A DNA stretch of 64,000 nt from Strix aluco (GCF_031877795.1 NC_133954.1:10011466-10075465); one strand, 5' to 3'; counted from the first letter of the stretch, positions 11,140-30,186 are shown. A program made the numbers and translations. The notes: a model not told the origin generated them from the sequence alone.

Positions 11140-11871
11140 GTGTTACAAAAATATTCCGTGCTTTATTTACTCTGTGGTAGAAAAATAACATGGCCAGGAC
11201 CCCAGAGCTGCTCGGCCAGGGTGAGGGGAGAGGCGGGGGGGCAGAGGGCTCCGCTCCCCCCAGAGCACCCTCACTGCCAGCCCACCCTCACGCCCTGCCT
11301 CCCCCTGCTGCTCCCACGCCAAGGCTGGGAGCCGAAGGGGCTCCCCCATCCTCGGGGGGCCGGAGCAGGAGCCGAGGCCCAGGAGGGGACCCCGCGGCTA
11401 CAGAGCAGAGCGCTGGCGTGGGCCGGGGGGAGCCCCGGGTGACCCCCCCTCTGCCCCGCGCCGGAGCCCGCCGCACCCACGCCCCCCCGGGGACCGGGGC
11501 CAGGGGGTAGCACATGGCAGCGACACGTACATTCTTAGTGACCACTGCGAAAAGCGAAGGCGAGGCCGGACCCCCGGCCCCTGCCCCGAGCAGCCCCTCG
11601 GCGGGGAGCGGGGGGGCGGCGGGGCCGGTGCTTGCAGAAGCGGAAAGCCGAAGCTGGGCCTCTTAAAAGGAACATACAGGAAAACCATGCGACAAATCCG
11701 CTGCTGTTTATACAAGGGCATAAACACCAAAGAGCCGGACACCAGCCTGCGTTTCAGGGCAGCACAGAGCAAATCTCCGGGGCAGGGCCCACCCGCCGCC
11801 CCCCCGGCACAGAGACACGAACACAGCACAGTCCCCGCGGCGCCGGGGGCGGGGGGCCGGGCGCCCGCCCG
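11140..11871 (-). other. STAT5B: STAT5 3' UTR (inferred)
   Basis: This region runs from the STAT5 stop codon to about 20 nt beyond the AATAAA at 11162-11167. The sequence past the signal on the minus strand is GT-rich (CACGTGTGTC), as expected downstream of a cleavage site. It has no coding potential of its own. Confidence 0.65.
11162..11167 (-). terminator. STAT5 poly(A) signal (AATAAA)
   Basis: A canonical AATAAA on the minus strand lies 705 nt after the STAT5 stop codon, in an AT-rich context (GAGTAAATAAAGCACGG). It is followed by a T-run and then GT-rich sequence. Confidence 0.7.
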
Positions 11872-17297
<5,426 letters not shown>

Positions 17298-20200
17298 CTG
17301 CGGAGACACCGGCTCGTCACCGCGCCACGGACGGGGGTCCGGCCTGGACCCCCCCGAAGCCCTTTGCAGGAGCCTCCCGGTTCTCCAGTGCTGCCAGAGC
17401 CGCCTCCAGCTGCCGAAGGAAGGGCCGTGCAGGGACCGGGGAGCCCGGCTCTGAGTCACCCCCTCTTTTCTAGGAAGAGCCCTGGGGGGGTCCAGGGCCA
17501 CGAATGCGCCTCTGCGCTGCCTCTCCACATGGTAATCATTTCCCCTCGCTGCGCCGCGGGATCGCAGCCATCGCTGGCCACGCAAATGAGGAAACAGGGC
17601 CGGGGGGAGGGCTGGCGAAAAATCCAGGGTGACGCAGAGCAGAGGCCCCCCCTGTGCTCGCCCCAGCTCCTGCCCACACCCTGGCAGTGCTGGCAGGCGG
17701 ACGGGCAGGAGGACGGGCACCGCAGCTCCCGCAGATGCCGGCCGGAGCGTGGAGCTTCCCAAAGCGAGTTCTGGGGCAGCCCCAGCTCCATCCAGGAGCG
17801 CTGCCAGATCCCCCCCGCCCTGCAGCTCCGGCACCCCAGCTCACACCGCAGCAGGCAGGGAGTGAGGACGGCCAGGGACAGCAGCTATAAAAAGCCAGAG
17901 CGTCCCCCGCCACAGTTGTATCTGCAGCTTGGGGGGCCTGGAAAAACAACCTGGTAGTCAGATCCAAGGGTGACGCGATGGCGAGAGATGAGGGAGGGCC
18001 TGCGGGGCTCGCGGTCCCTCTGAGCCGAGGATGCAGCAATAAATAGCGTTTAGACACACTCACACCCGAACCACCGGGATTTAGTGCCACGCAGAGGTGC
18101 CGGGCAGGGGCGCGAGGCCTCGGGCTGAGTCCCAAGGCCGGGTGACCGGGACGGGGTCCGGTTACTGCACCGGCTGGTGACAATCAGAGGGAGCCGGGGA
18201 CCGCGCCGGCAGCGACTGCACCTCCCTCCCTCCCCAAAACGCACTGTTCAGCCTCAGAAATGGTGGCCTGAGGGGCTCCAAAAGCCGCCGGTGCCGTCCT
18301 GCGGGCAGGGGTGTGCACCGGGGGATGGTGGCAGCGGGTCCAAGCAGAGCAGCCACGGTCGGAGCCCCCGAGCCCTGCGCACCCGCCCCCCATGCAGGAA
18401 GAGGAACAATAACTGAGAGTTGGCTAAAAATGAATTTTTCCCCTATAAAAAGGGAGGAACGTTTCCACATTCACAGAAATCACCGAGTTGGAAATCCTGC
18501 TGGCAAGGAGGAGCCTGAGGAGGCATAAAAACGCAGGCGAGGAGGGGAAGGGAAGGCAGGATGGCCGACAGCAGGATGTGCGGTGGCCGTTAGAAATTGT
18601 GGATGCTTGATAAGGGGCATCGATGAAAACCGGCAGAGCCGAGGAGAGCAGCCACGGCCTCGCCGGTGCCACTGTGCCACAAACGGCCGAGGTCCCTGGG
18701 GCAGTGAGGACGTCCGCACGGACACAGGGCAGACAAATGCTGCCCTGCCTATCGAGAAAATGGTGATCTCTTCCCATCTCGCAGTGACAAAACACTTCCT
18801 ATTCCACTCCAGCGTGTTGTTAAGCAACGAGTCTCTGTCTGGCTGCTGCTGCGGTGAGCCGGCAGACACCGCGCTCAGCCGGTGCCAGCCTGGGAGCAGG
18901 AGCGCGAGCATCGCCGCCGGGCGCCCAGTGGAAGGTGAGCCAGCGTCACCCCGGCCTTTACAAGGGGCTGATGGCGACACGGCAACCCCAGCACGTGCCC
19001 TGACCAAAGGCAGGGCCGTCCCCAGGGCCAGGCCACCCCGGCGGATAAGCACACCCCAAAAACCGCCCCTATTGCCAGGCTTGGACACGAGCTCCACGGG
19101 CATCACCAACGCAACAGCACCTCGTTTTTGTCTCCTGTGTCTCACCCACAGACTGACAAACCAAACCCCCCTGAGGGCCGCAGGGCGCCCCAAGCACCGC
19201 AGCACAAGTCGCCAGCACCACCTGCCATGAGCCAAACGAGGTTTTCTGGCCACGAGGTTCACCAAGGCTGGGACAACAGCTCTGCTTCGGCACGAGGTAC
19301 AGCACCATGGTCCCGCTGTGCAGCCGGAGCCGCCGGCCTTTCCAGGCAGCCCTGCGCTCCTGCTGGCAGCCAGGGCCCTGGCTGGGTCCGTGCCCAGCAC
19401 CACGCTCCTCCCCGGCACCGCCGCCTGCCCCGGGCAAGTGCTCACAGGGACCTCCCTGGAGCCTTGGGATGGCTTCACCCCCACGCCCAGGAACCAGCTC
19501 CCTCCTCGCGCTCCCCCCACCGATGCATCACCCTGGCCTGGCTCAGAAAACCTCTCAGGGGTTGGGCAGCCAGGGCCAGCTCCAGCCTGCTGGCATTTGC
19601 CCACCCCGGTGCCATCCCCAACCTGGTGGCCACGTCACTGGCTGTGGTTCCCGCACCCCGGCAGGGACAGGCCATGCTGCTGCAGAGTCACGCGCTGCCA
19701 CGGGTCAGCTGTGCTGCAGCCACCGGCCACACGCACACTCAAACAACTGCAAGAGACAGATAATTGCGGTGGTTTAAGCTACTTTGCATTTACTTGCTGG
19801 CAGCGAGCTATAACCCACCCATTACTGCAGCTCGGTTAACCAGCAGCAACTCAACAAGCCACAGCAACGCTCTCACCGGTGACTTATCGGCTGCGAAGCG
19901 GCGCACGCGGCAGCGGCCCGGAGGTAGGACAAGGGCCATGGAGAGGGATCCCAGCCCCACAGGGACAGCGCGGGCAGGGGAGGCGCAGAGGGAGGGGAAA
20001 TGCTGGTGGTCATCGCTTCTGCATCTGACAGCCCCGCTCCCCCCTGCCGATGGGGAGGCACCACCAAACCGGCCACAAAATGGGTGAAACCCACCCAAAA
20101 GGGGCTCTCACGGGGCCAGAAGCAGCGGCAGGGAAGAAGACGGGCACGGGGAGGCCGGCAGCACCGCTGGGGCCGTGGGACCTGATGTGACCACAGCAGG

Positions 20201-21131
20201 GAAGGGCCACAGCCGCAGCCCTGAGGGCAGGAGTGGTGGCACCAGGCTGGCACCAGCACCGGGTCACGAGCTGCAGGAAAGCTGGAGTGAGCCAGAGCGC
20301 GTCTGCAGGCAAAGGGAGGGAAATGCCCCACGGGGCGAGGCCGGCGGCGGCACCTTCCCACGTGCTGCAGGCACGGCAAAGCCCAGACACCGGCAGCGCC
20401 CGCCCCGGGGCTGGCACATGCACGGCCGCGGATGCTCGCGGGATGCTCGTGGCGCAGCCACCCCAGGGACCTCCCCACGGGCAGGACACCCCCCGCCTTG
20501 GTGCTGGCATGGCCCCCGACTGCAGCCCCTCACTCAGTCCCACACAGGGTCCAGGCAAAGCCCTGGGGGGGGCACGGCAAAGGGCTCTGGCCGTAACCCC
20601 CCTGCTCCCGCACACCTGCCCCACGCAGCCCCTCCACCGCCGCGGCTCCGGCGCTGCCCTTTGCCCGGTGCTCTCTGGCCCGGGGGGTCTCGGGAGCGGC
20701 GTCCTCCCCCGGGCAGGGGCACGGCGCTTCCCCGGTGCTGGGCTCCGGCGGCAGCAGCCCCGCGCCCGCCGCAGTAAACACACAGACACGTGGTTTCTCG
20801 GCACCTCCGGGAGCCCACGATCGCTTCCAGGTCAGCGTCGGCCTCGCTCGCGGCCGCAGGGCTGGACCCTGCGCACCCCACGGCCAGTGCTGCTGGGGGG
20901 CTCCAGTCCTGCCCCTGCCAGCGCTGGCTCCTGCCCCCCGGCAGCCCCAGCGGGAGGGTCCCCTGCGTCCCCCAAGAAGGGCAGCCCCAAGCAGGCTCTC
21001 TCCGGGGCAGGATCTGGCCCACAGCCGGGCCCCCAGAATGGCGGTGCTGGCAGCGACAGCAGCGGCTCAGCACGCAGAAGGGCTCCACTGCCCCCACAGA
21101 GACACCCACCCCCTGCCCACACCGGCTCACC

Positions 21132-21179
21132 CTGGGGGACCTGCTGGGGGACCTGCTGGGGGACCTGCTGGGGGACCTG
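21132..21179. repeat. 12-bp tandem repeat (ctgggggacctg)x4
   Basis: Four perfect adjacent copies of ctgggggacctg lie in the STAT5 5' intron. This is an ordinary short minisatellite. Confidence 0.9.
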
Positions 21180-23234
21180 GGCAGCCCAACAGCCCCACTC
21201 AGCCGGACCCCTGCCGAGGTACCCCCCAGCTCAGCGCCCCCCCTCACCCTTGCACGTGGGCCTGCCCACCGCAGGCAGCGAGTGCCACTGCACACCACGT
21301 CCTGCCCCACAGCTGGGGGGCACAGGGGGCCACGCACCCACCCAACGGGCCACACAGCCCCCCCAGGCCCTTCCCAGCTGGGGGCTCCCCCCATCACGGG
21401 CTTGGCGGGGGCTGGCAGCACCCCAGGGCTCAGCACGGTTCCCAGCTCCCCCAGGGCACGGGAAGCACAGCCCCAGCTGGGTGCGGGGTGCCCCGTCCCG
21501 CAGCCACACTCACCCAGGGTCGGGCACCGCTCTGCCCCCCACAACGCTCTGGTGTCCCGGCCCCGGGACAGCCCGGCCGTGGCTCCAGACAGGCGCTGCC
21601 GGCACAGCCGGGCTCCCGGGGCGGCCGTTTCGCAGGCTCTGCGCTACAGGAAGGAGCGGAGGGCAGCTATTTCCTTCCAAAATGTCAGCTGCCTGCGCAG
21701 GGCAGCCAGCCCGGGGCTGCCGGCAGCTTCCTCCGCCACCGCGGCGTGCACGGTGCCCGCCGAGGCAGCGGGGCTGGCAGCCCCTCCGTGCTCGGCCCCG
21801 CGCTCTCCCCGGTGCCAGAGCCAGACACAGCCTCTGCCCCCTGCGACTTGGGGGGGGGCTGAGCCCCGCCAAGCAGCCGCCAGCCAGGGATGGGACCCCA
21901 GGGAGTGACGCAGGAGCTCAGCGTGGGGGGAGACAGGATGGACTCACCTGCACCCCCAGCTCTGCTCACACCCCCCCAGCACACAGCCCCAGGAACACCG
22001 GGGTGCCTATGAGCAGCCCCCAGACCCCCCAGCCCCGCTCGGAGCTGCCGGCCGGGGCTCCCGGGCGCGGTGGAGCCGGTGCGGAGGGCCGCGGTGCTGG
22101 GAACAGGGCAGCTCGCCTCTTTTACGCCTGCCTGTGGTTTCCAGCTTTCGGCTGGGAGGCGGCAGCGCCCGCCCGGCGCGGGAGGAGAGCTCCTTCTAGA
22201 AGCTCGCTGCTTTGATGGGTTTTGTTTGCCTCCTGCAGAAGAGCAGCGGCAGCCGACGGCTTCGCCCCGGCGGCATCAGGGAGGCGGCAGCCAACCGCCC
22301 CAGAGCCCCCGGCCCACGCTGGAAACCACCGCGGCCCGGCCGGGTGAGCGGGGTCGGAAGCCACAGGGCTCACAGAAGAGGCACGGCCGGTGCTGGAAAC
22401 ACAACGTGCCCCCCCAAAGGCAGAGGTGACGGGCCCCACAGCCGGCGAGCAGAGCCCCCGCAGCGCCACGACCAGCCGGGCATCCCAGAAACTCTGGGAG
22501 CCAAAAAATAGAGAACTCGCACCGTTACAGGAACGAGGAAACCCCACGCGTGGCCTGACGCTGCCCAGGGAGAAACCGGCCCCACATGCAGGTGGAGACG
22601 CCCCAGCCGGGGACCGGTGCTGCCGCCCAAGGGCTGGGGGGGGTCAGGGCCGGGAGCTGCCCCCAGCTCGGCTCCCGCCGCAGGCCTGGGGCTGTACCTG
22701 CCTGCTGGCATTTGCCGCCCTTGGGAAAGGTTTTTCTCCCCTCCTCAGATTTTCCCTCGAAACCACAGAGGCCCAGAAACCTGCGTCAGACCAAACCCAA
22801 AAAACACCCAATGAAATCCCAGCAAAATCCCTCAAATCCAGGGTCTGGGACCTCAACAGAAAACAACCCTGGTGCAGTGAGAGCCACCCTGGGGCAGTCA
22901 CGGCCGGGTACAGGCGCTGCCCTGGTTCAGCTGCCGAGCACGTAGCAGGACTGGCATGACCTGGGCGCCGTGGCAGAGCAGGGGGGCCCTGGCCACGCTG
23001 CCACCCCCCGGGGGCCGAGCAGAGCGGGGCAGCGCGGTGCAGGCAGCCTGCCCGCCCGGGCAGACACAGGCAGCCTGTGCCGGAGCAGGAGCCAGGCAGG
23101 CAGGACGCGCCGCGCAGCCACGCCAGCAGAGCCGAGCGCCCACCCAGCCCCTGCGGGCACAAATCCTGCGTGGATCCTGCGGGACATCCACCGCGGGGAG
23201 CCCAGACCCTGCCAGCGCCGATGCTGCCCCGCCG

Positions 23235-23262
23235 TAAACCCACAGATGAGATTAGAGAGGCC
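23235..23262. other. element A of an inverted pair (matches 36038-36066)
   Basis: This holds TAAACCCACAGA (23235-23246) followed after 3 bp by GATTAGAGAGGCC (23250-23262). The reverse complement of both blocks, in the same order with 4 bp spacing, occurs at 36038-36066. It lies in the STAT5 5' intron and its function is unknown. Confidence 0.6.
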
Positions 23263-26200
23263 TGGGCAGAGCTTTAATTACTCCCGGCTCCCTGGGGTCC
23301 AGCAGCCGAATTAACCGGCCTCGGGGCCGGCGCCGCAGGGAGCTCTCGGGGTCCCGGGGCCTCCCCCAGGCCGGTGGGGGAATCCCGGGGAGGGCACGGA
23401 GGATCCCGGCTCCAGGCAGGCACCAGCCCTCGCCCGGGAGGCGACGCGCAGCCGCCACGCGCCAGGACACTCGGTGAAGGTATTTTTCCCCCACAATAAT
23501 CACGACCCACCCCAACCCCCCGTAACACCGCGCTGGGGTGAGGCACCCGCCCGCGGGAGGTGCAGCCCCCGGGGACCCACAGGCCGCCCTTGCGCCCGCT
23601 CCAGCGGGGAGGGTCCGACCCCGTCCCCGTCCTCCACCCTGGGAGGGAAGACGGGTGACCCCAGGCACGGCCCTGGGGAGGGGCAGGGAGGTGACAGGAT
23701 CCCCCCCCAGGGATGGGGCGGCAGCTTCAGGCGTAGGAACGGGCCAGGCAGATTTGGGACAAGGGAGAAGCCCCCACACCCCCGCCAGCCAGTTCATCCT
23801 CGCGTTGCCTCTTCCAAGAAGCTGCTTCCCGGGGACCCCGCAGACACCCCGGCGCAGCCCCGGGGTCCCATGCCAGCCCCCGGCACAGCCCTGGGCTCGC
23901 TGCTAATCCCTGCTCAGACCAGCACCAGCCCCGGAGGGATGGGCTGGTCAGAAGGACTTGAGGATTAAGCTCATTTCAGCATCGAATTAGTCCCGATTGG
24001 AGTCTGGAGACACAATTTCATTTATCTGCCGCGCTCCAGTGAGCGCACACAATCGCACTAATCCAGTCGCCGGCCGGGCTGGATTTGCAGAGCGGGACCC
24101 AGGTGGGCCGGGGGAGACGCGGGCAGTGCAGGCACCGGCTGCATCCATCCCCCTCCGGCCGATGCCGCGCTCGTGCTCTCCGTGGGGCAGGGGAGATGGT
24201 GCCGGAGCCCTGAGGGCACCTGCTGCACCGCCCAGGGAAGAGGCACCCACCACACTCTGCCCCTCCGGGCCACCCTCAGCCGCTCCGTGCCGGGGTTCGG
24301 GCCGCAGCAGGGAGATGCTCTCGCACGGGGCCAGCGGAGCAGAAGGGAGGGAGGGAAAAGCCTTCAGAAACGGGGGCACACAGATACCCAGGGACGCTGG
24401 CAGGAGGGGGGACTAGTCAGAATGGGAATAAAAAACCAAAACACCAATGGTTTCCACAACAAAATCGTCACTCAGAGAGGGTAAACCTCACAGTCAAAGC
24501 TGGCCAAGGGTTAGGGGCAGCGTCCACGCCCAGCGCACACAAACGTGCCCGGTGGGAGAGCTGCGTTTCGCCTTTCCTTGCGCCGGGACGCGCTCTGCAG
24601 CCCCCGGAGCGGCTGGGGCAGAGCAGTGCCCCGGCCTCCGGCTGCACCGCGAGCACCCACCGAAGCGTTTCCAAAAGGTGACTAATGGGGTTATAAACAG
24701 AGCGTGCCGGGCCCGGGCAGCTGTGCCACCCGGAGCCACAGCCCGAAAGCGCCGGGGCCGCGTGTTGACACCACCGAATAGGACAGAGATCATTTTACAG
24801 CTGTTTTAGCCAGTGCGAGGGGCTCGGATACGCCGCCAGCGAGAGCTGCCTCCTGCTCTGCCAAAGGCTTTGCAGCAGCCACGGAGCAAGAGGGACGAAA
24901 AGCCAGACAGAGCGAGCACCCAGCACCCAGCCGCTTGCACCGGCCCTTCCAGCTCTGCCCCAGCTCCAGCCTTTTCCCCAATTCCCGCCCTGGCAGAGCT
25001 GCGCTATAAACCAGCATTTACATCTCATAACAACAGGAAGACACGAAGTTGCAGCGAGAATGGAGATTGCAAAACTCACCAGTGACTGTTTGAAAAGGGA
25101 GCGAGTTGTGACCATGTCACGGGCTGGCTAGAGCCCGGCGGCCACCCGAGCCCGGCGAGGAGCCGCCCGGCAGCACATCGCCACCCGGCCCGGCGGAAGG
25201 CAGGAGCCGGCACCAGGGCGAGCGCAGGGCACGACGTGTGTCCGCCTGCGAGCAGCCAGCGCTCCCGGCCCCTCTGGTGCCGCAAGATGGGTGGATTCTG
25301 CTTTATCAGCAAGTCGGCTCAGCACTATCGGCCAGGAAACCGTGTTCGCATGTGTGCCTCCCCCTCGACATTTCCCAACGCGGCGGGAGAAGCGGTTCAC
25401 AGCAGCCTACCTTTTATCAGCCAGCAGATGTTGCTAGAACTGTTGCTGCATGTAAAATTCAGGCATGCCCAGCGCCGCTTGGATCCCTGCACTGGCCACG
25501 CGGTGCCAGGGTAAACACCCCCACCCCCTTCCTCCTGGGATCAAAACACTTGGGGGTTGCAAAATAGACACCCCATGAAAGGAAAGGCATGCCACAGAAA
25601 CATTACAGCTGTCGAGGCTACTTCTCCCGGGGCATGCTGGAGCCCCAGAGCCAGCAGCCAGCCCATCCTCCCAGGCCGCCTGCGCGGCCACAGAGCCCAG
25701 CCCTGACCAGCGAGCCCCCGGCTCCGTCCCCCAGCACACGCAGCCCCACGCGGGCGGCCCCAACACCGGCACCGCTGTGGCGCATTCGGCCCCATAACGC
25801 GGCGGCTGCTCCAAGGGCAGCACCCGCAGCCACGCGGGGCAGAGGGACCGTGGCCCCCGGCGCAGGCACCGGGGTGTTGCTGAGGGGAGGGAGGTCCTGC
25901 CCGACCCACACACCGTCCTGCCGTGCCCGGGCTCCCCGGCCGAGCGCAGCCCCGCTTACAGTAATTCCTTGCAAACCATTAAGTCATTTCCCAGCTGACG
26001 GGGCCGCTTTACTGTACTCGGCACAGCACAGTCACCGCTCGCTGCCCCGCCGCCCACACCGTGGAGGAGTACGAGGAGCAGGGATTTTTCGCAAGCAGAG
26101 CATTTGGGTTTTGCTATCACTCGAGAGAGAGCTGGGAAACCCCACGGCGAAGACCTGGCAGCCGCTTTGGAGTCAGCACTTCCCCTGCAGCGAGAGGGGA

Positions 26201-27599
26201 AGGTCCCTCCGGAGGCTCCGTGCAGCCCCACGCTGAGCATCTCCAGCAGCAGCTCCCCGTCCCCAGCATCCCTCATCCTGCCCTGGAGCGTCCTCGGGAC
26301 AAGGCGGGCACACCAAAGCCAGCGAGATGGCTCTAGTGACAACTGCCGGGAGGGCAAACACCCCCTCCCGCCCGAGGAGGACAGCGTCAAAGTGCCACAA
26401 AACGTAGAGTGGGTGACGGTCGCCTGTCACGCCCCGTTCCCGGTCCCCCAGCACCGGCTATTGGCACCTCTCGACCGGCACCGCAGCTCCTCCTCCACGC
26501 AGCTGCACCCACGGCCCCCCAGCCCCGAGGACAAGCCCCCCTCTCCAGGGATGGTTATAAAACCCAAGCAGATGGTCTCCATCCTCACCTCCAGACCGCG
26601 GGGACCCAGGAGCCACGGCAGGCTGGGCTGCGATCGCGACGGCGCTGGGAGCACCAGGGCTTGCTGCAGCCACCCGACCCCGACACCCCCAAAGCCTCCT
26701 CCCTCACCGGGGCCACATGGACGGGGCAGAGCCAGGCTCAGCGCCGGGCCCCAAGGAAACCTCCCTCCAGCGCTGGATCGCTGCGCCGCTGCAAACACGT
26801 CGAAGCACGATGGCAAACCTCGGCCTGAAATCGCCACCAAGAGCACCGCAACGGCAGCGCACGGGCACGGAGCCTTCCTCCCAAAGAGGAGGCACGGGGG
26901 GCAGCGGGGCGCCCGCAGCACAGGGCTGGTTCCCCGGTGCCCATGGCGGGGACAGGCTCTGCGGACCAGCCACGGCACCCGCGCCAACCGCCTCCATCAG
27001 GGCTTGCGCAGCTCCGGCTGCGGCCGCGAGTGCAACCAGGGACACGGCGCTGGCCACAACCCGGGGCCAGGAACGTCCCACTGCAACAAGGCGGTCCACG
27101 CCGCGGGGACTCCCGTGTGCCATGTCCCTGCCGCAGGCGAGCCACACGGCCCAGCACCACGCCACGGTCCTGCCACGGCAGTGCCAAGCCCTGCACCCCT
27201 CGACAACGCACCCCAACACCCTCGAGCAGACCGACCGCCGGGCCTGTCCCCTGCCCTCTGCCGCGGGGCTCCCCAGGCGCGGCGGGGCGCGCGGGCTCCT
27301 GCCAAAGTCCCCACGCGTTCACGGGGCGGCCGACATCGGAGGCGTCACCGCCGGCAGCTGCTCGGGCGGCGGCAGAGCCGGGGAGCCCTCGGCAGCACCG
27401 GTACCTGCACCCCAGTGCTGGGCGCAGGAGCCCCGGGGCCGCTCGGTGTCGTGGCGAGGAGCTGCCGGGAGCCCGGCCTGGCGCCAGCCCGGTGGCCAGC
27501 TGGCCACAGAGCCCCGACAGCTCCCGTCCCGCCCCCCCCCTCCCCGGGCAGGTGGCCACCGCTTCCCGGGCTCGAAGTCACCCGGCTGGGCCCCGGCCG

Positions 27600-28620
27600 G
27601 CGCAGGAGCTGGGTGAAAGGCCACCAGGCACTGCCACCCCCGGGGGTGTCACCGCTCCCGCCTCGCGCGGGGGAACATTTTCCATCTGCCTCCTCCCCCT
27701 GGCAGCGCGGACCCCCCCTCCCGCCGCCACCGAGCGGGACCCCCGCTCCCGCCGGGCTGCCCCCGCGTGCGGCCCTCGGGGAGACCCCCCGCCTGCCCGG
27801 GACCCCTCAAAGAACACCCCCCCCCGGAGCTGAGGCTCGGGACCGGCCCCCCCCCTCCCCGCCCCGGGACGCGGCCGCCGCTCCGGCAGGGCCCGGCCCG
27901 ACGGGAACCGGCCCCGCTCCGCCAGGCGACGAGCGCCCCCGCCCCGGGATGCGCCGTGGCCCCGGGACGGCCCCGCCGCCCGCCCCGGCCCGCGCAGCGG
28001 CCGCGCAAAGTCCGCCCCCCCCCACCCCGGGGCGGCCCCGCTCGCTGCCCGCACCCCTGCCCGCACCCCTGCCCGCACCCCTGCCCGCACCTGCGCGGCC
28101 CCTCCGCCCGCAGCGAGGCCACGGGCCCGACCGGGGCCCCCGCAGCGCCCCGGCCCCGGCCCCGCCGACGGGCTGCGCCCGGCCGGGAGTTACGAAACAC
28201 CCAAAATATTTACCGACGGGCGGAGGGCGGGAGGGGAGGCGCGCCCCGAGCCCCGGCCCCGGCCGCCCCCGCCGCAGGTGCCCCTCGGACCCGCCGCCCC
28301 CCCCCCCCGGCCGCAGAAAGCGAAAGCGGCCCCGGCCCCGGCCCCGGTCCCGGCCCCGGTCCCGGTCCCGGCGGCGATGGCGGCCCCGGTCCCGCCCCTA
28401 CCTGCGGCCGCGGCGGCGGCTGCGGCTCCGCTGCTCCGGCCGCTCTGGGCGCTCGGCTCCGCCGCCGCTCTGCCCCCTCCGGCCGCCGCCGCCGCCGCCC
28501 CCCCCCGCCGCCGCCCGGCCCGGCCCGCGCGGCCCCGCCCCCCCGCGGTCCCGCCCCCCGCCCGCCCCCCCCCGCGCCGCCGGCACCGGGTAACGGCACC
28601 GGGCACCGGGCACGGGGCGC
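27600..28620 (-). promoter_or_regulatory. STAT5B: CpG-island promoter of STAT5 (inferred)
   Basis: This is a dense CpG/GC-box region with no TATA box. On the minus strand a good donor, CCGCAG|GTAGGG, sits at the 28402/28401 junction, which would end a non-coding first exon lying upstream of 28402 (up to perhaps 28550). Mammalian STAT5B also begins with a distant non-coding exon in a CpG island. A 12-bp repeat (ctgcccgcaccc, 28045-28092) and a CCGGCC/CCGGTC array (28325-28375) lie inside. Confidence 0.55.
28045..28092. repeat. 12-bp tandem repeat (ctgcccgcaccc)x4
   Basis: Four nearly perfect tandem copies lie inside the STAT5 CpG island, with one substitution in the last copy. Confidence 0.9.
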
Positions 28621-30135
28621 CGGCAGAGCCCGCAGCCGTTGAAGGCCACGGGGGGGGCACAAACCGGCACCGAGCACCGGGGAAGCCCAAGGGTGCCCAA
28701 ACCGGTACCGGGAGGAGCCTGCACCAGCACCGGGCACAGCCGGGAGCCCCCATGGGCACCGGGAGCCGCATCTGCACCTCTCCCTCCTCCCACATACCCC
28801 CCCGGTGCCCCGGGTCTCTGGCCGGTTTCCCCTCGCCACCACCCTGGCCCACGGGACAGGACCTTCCCCCGCGGCCCCGTGGCCACCGGCCGGCCCTGCT
28901 GCGACACATCCCCGACGGCCACCGGGCTGCGGAGGCGCGATTCCTGCCTCTGGCACCTCTTAATATTTCTTAATAATATTCCTTAGTGGCTTCACGCCGC
29001 GCTGCCCGCAGGCCTCGGTGGCCGCCGCTCACCCTGAGCCTCACGGGGCAGAGGCCGCGGGGGCTTCTGCGCCCCCCGGGAGCGGGTTTCCCGCGGGAGC
29101 CGTGTGGGTCCTGCCGGGGTTTGCCTGCGAGTACGAGGAGCGAGAGGAAATCACGTCCCATCGATGAGTAACACCATCGCCCGGCTCCCTCCGGCTCCAC
29201 GGGCTTCCTGCCTTCTGGTAACTCAGTCACGGGCACGCGGGGGCACACGGGGGGCACCCGGCACACAGGGGGCACCCGGAGCGAGGGGCGCGGTGCCGGG
29301 GCTGCTCGGCGGCTCAGGCCGGGCTCACCGGGAGAGGCTCCCACACTGGTGCTGGCCGTGCCCGCCCAGGGGGGTCCTGGGGCGAGGAGCCTCCAGGGAC
29401 AGGAGTTGTCCAAAAGATGAGACCAGCGGGGACAAACGTGGCAGCCACGAGCCACCTCCGGATGACAAAGTCCCGGCAGGTTTCCTGAGCCCCTGCGCGT
29501 GCCCACCCAGTGCCGCAGCGGCTGGAGCGGGTACACCCACTCCTGGGCGCAGCACTGGGCTGCTGGCCCTGGCCAGAGCGCAGCCAGGTTTGGGTGCAGC
29601 CGGGGCCGTTGCAGGACGGGGGCACCGGCCCGACATCACGGGGTCCGTGGGGTTTATCAGCCAGACCTGGGCTCCCCGCACGCGCCTGGTCGGGGTTCCC
29701 CGGGCCCCGGTGTCCTGTTCCCTCGCAGCTGCGGTACCGGGCGGCGGCACACGTGGCTGCGGGGCTGCCTCGTGCTGACTCTGGCCAGTGACTGCTCCGT
29801 GTGCCACGAGCTGGGCTCCCCCTTGGATCCGGACACCCTCTCCTGCTGCAGGCCCGGGGCTGACACCGGCACGAGCGAGGTCCCCAGCGCTGCCACATCC
29901 TTGTGCATCAGCGGCGCGAGGGTGCTGGGAGCGAAGTCAGGGCAGCGGACGCCAGCGTGTCCCCCTCTCCCAAGCTGCCGCGTCCCCCGTGAGCTGTAAG
30001 GAGACTCGAGGCGCTGCCTGTTCCTCTGGCACCCCCAAACAGGGAAAGGTCGCACAAGAAAACCAGCCTGAGGGGCTCTTGCACAGCTGCCCACCCACAC
30101 CAAACACCTCCCAGGCAGCGCTGGCACCCCTGGGC

Positions 30136-30186
30136 GATGGGGCACCCCGAGTGATGGGGCACCCCGAGTGATGGGGCACCCCGGGC
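30136..30186. repeat. 17-bp tandem repeat (gatggggcaccccgagt)x3
   Basis: Three copies, with the first two identical and the third carrying changes in its last bases. Confidence 0.9.

Larger units (their letters stand above)
17298..28401 (-). other. STAT5B: STAT5 5' (non-coding) intron
   Basis: An 11 kb span runs from the acceptor before the STAT5 start exon up to a GT donor in the CpG island at 28.4 kb. No supported coding exon or RNA gene was seen. The long open frames here are GC-bias artefacts. It contains a TATA-like patch (CCTATAAAAAGG, about 18442-18453), a TTCACAGAA STAT-type motif at 18470-18478, a 12-bp tandem repeat at 21132-21179, an AT-rich block at 23925-24060, and one of two matching inverted elements at 23235-23262. 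Confidence 0.55.

Noticed and set aside
18440-18455. TATAAAAA motif as a gene promoter
   Set aside because: No coding exon, donor or start context follows on either strand within a few hundred bases, so it was kept only as a note in the intron entry.
18820-18835. GTTGTTAAGCAAC palindrome as an RFX X-box
   Set aside because: It matches only the half-sites and lacks the central ATGG-type core, so the evidence is too weak to report as a regulatory site.
26104-28593. An 829-codon plus-strand open frame and similar long frames (for example 20233-22215, 4940-6868, 2592-3959)
   Set aside because: They are Pro/Arg/Ala/Gly-rich, overlap frames on both strands, and match no family. In sequence this GC-rich, stop codons (AT-rich) are simply rare.
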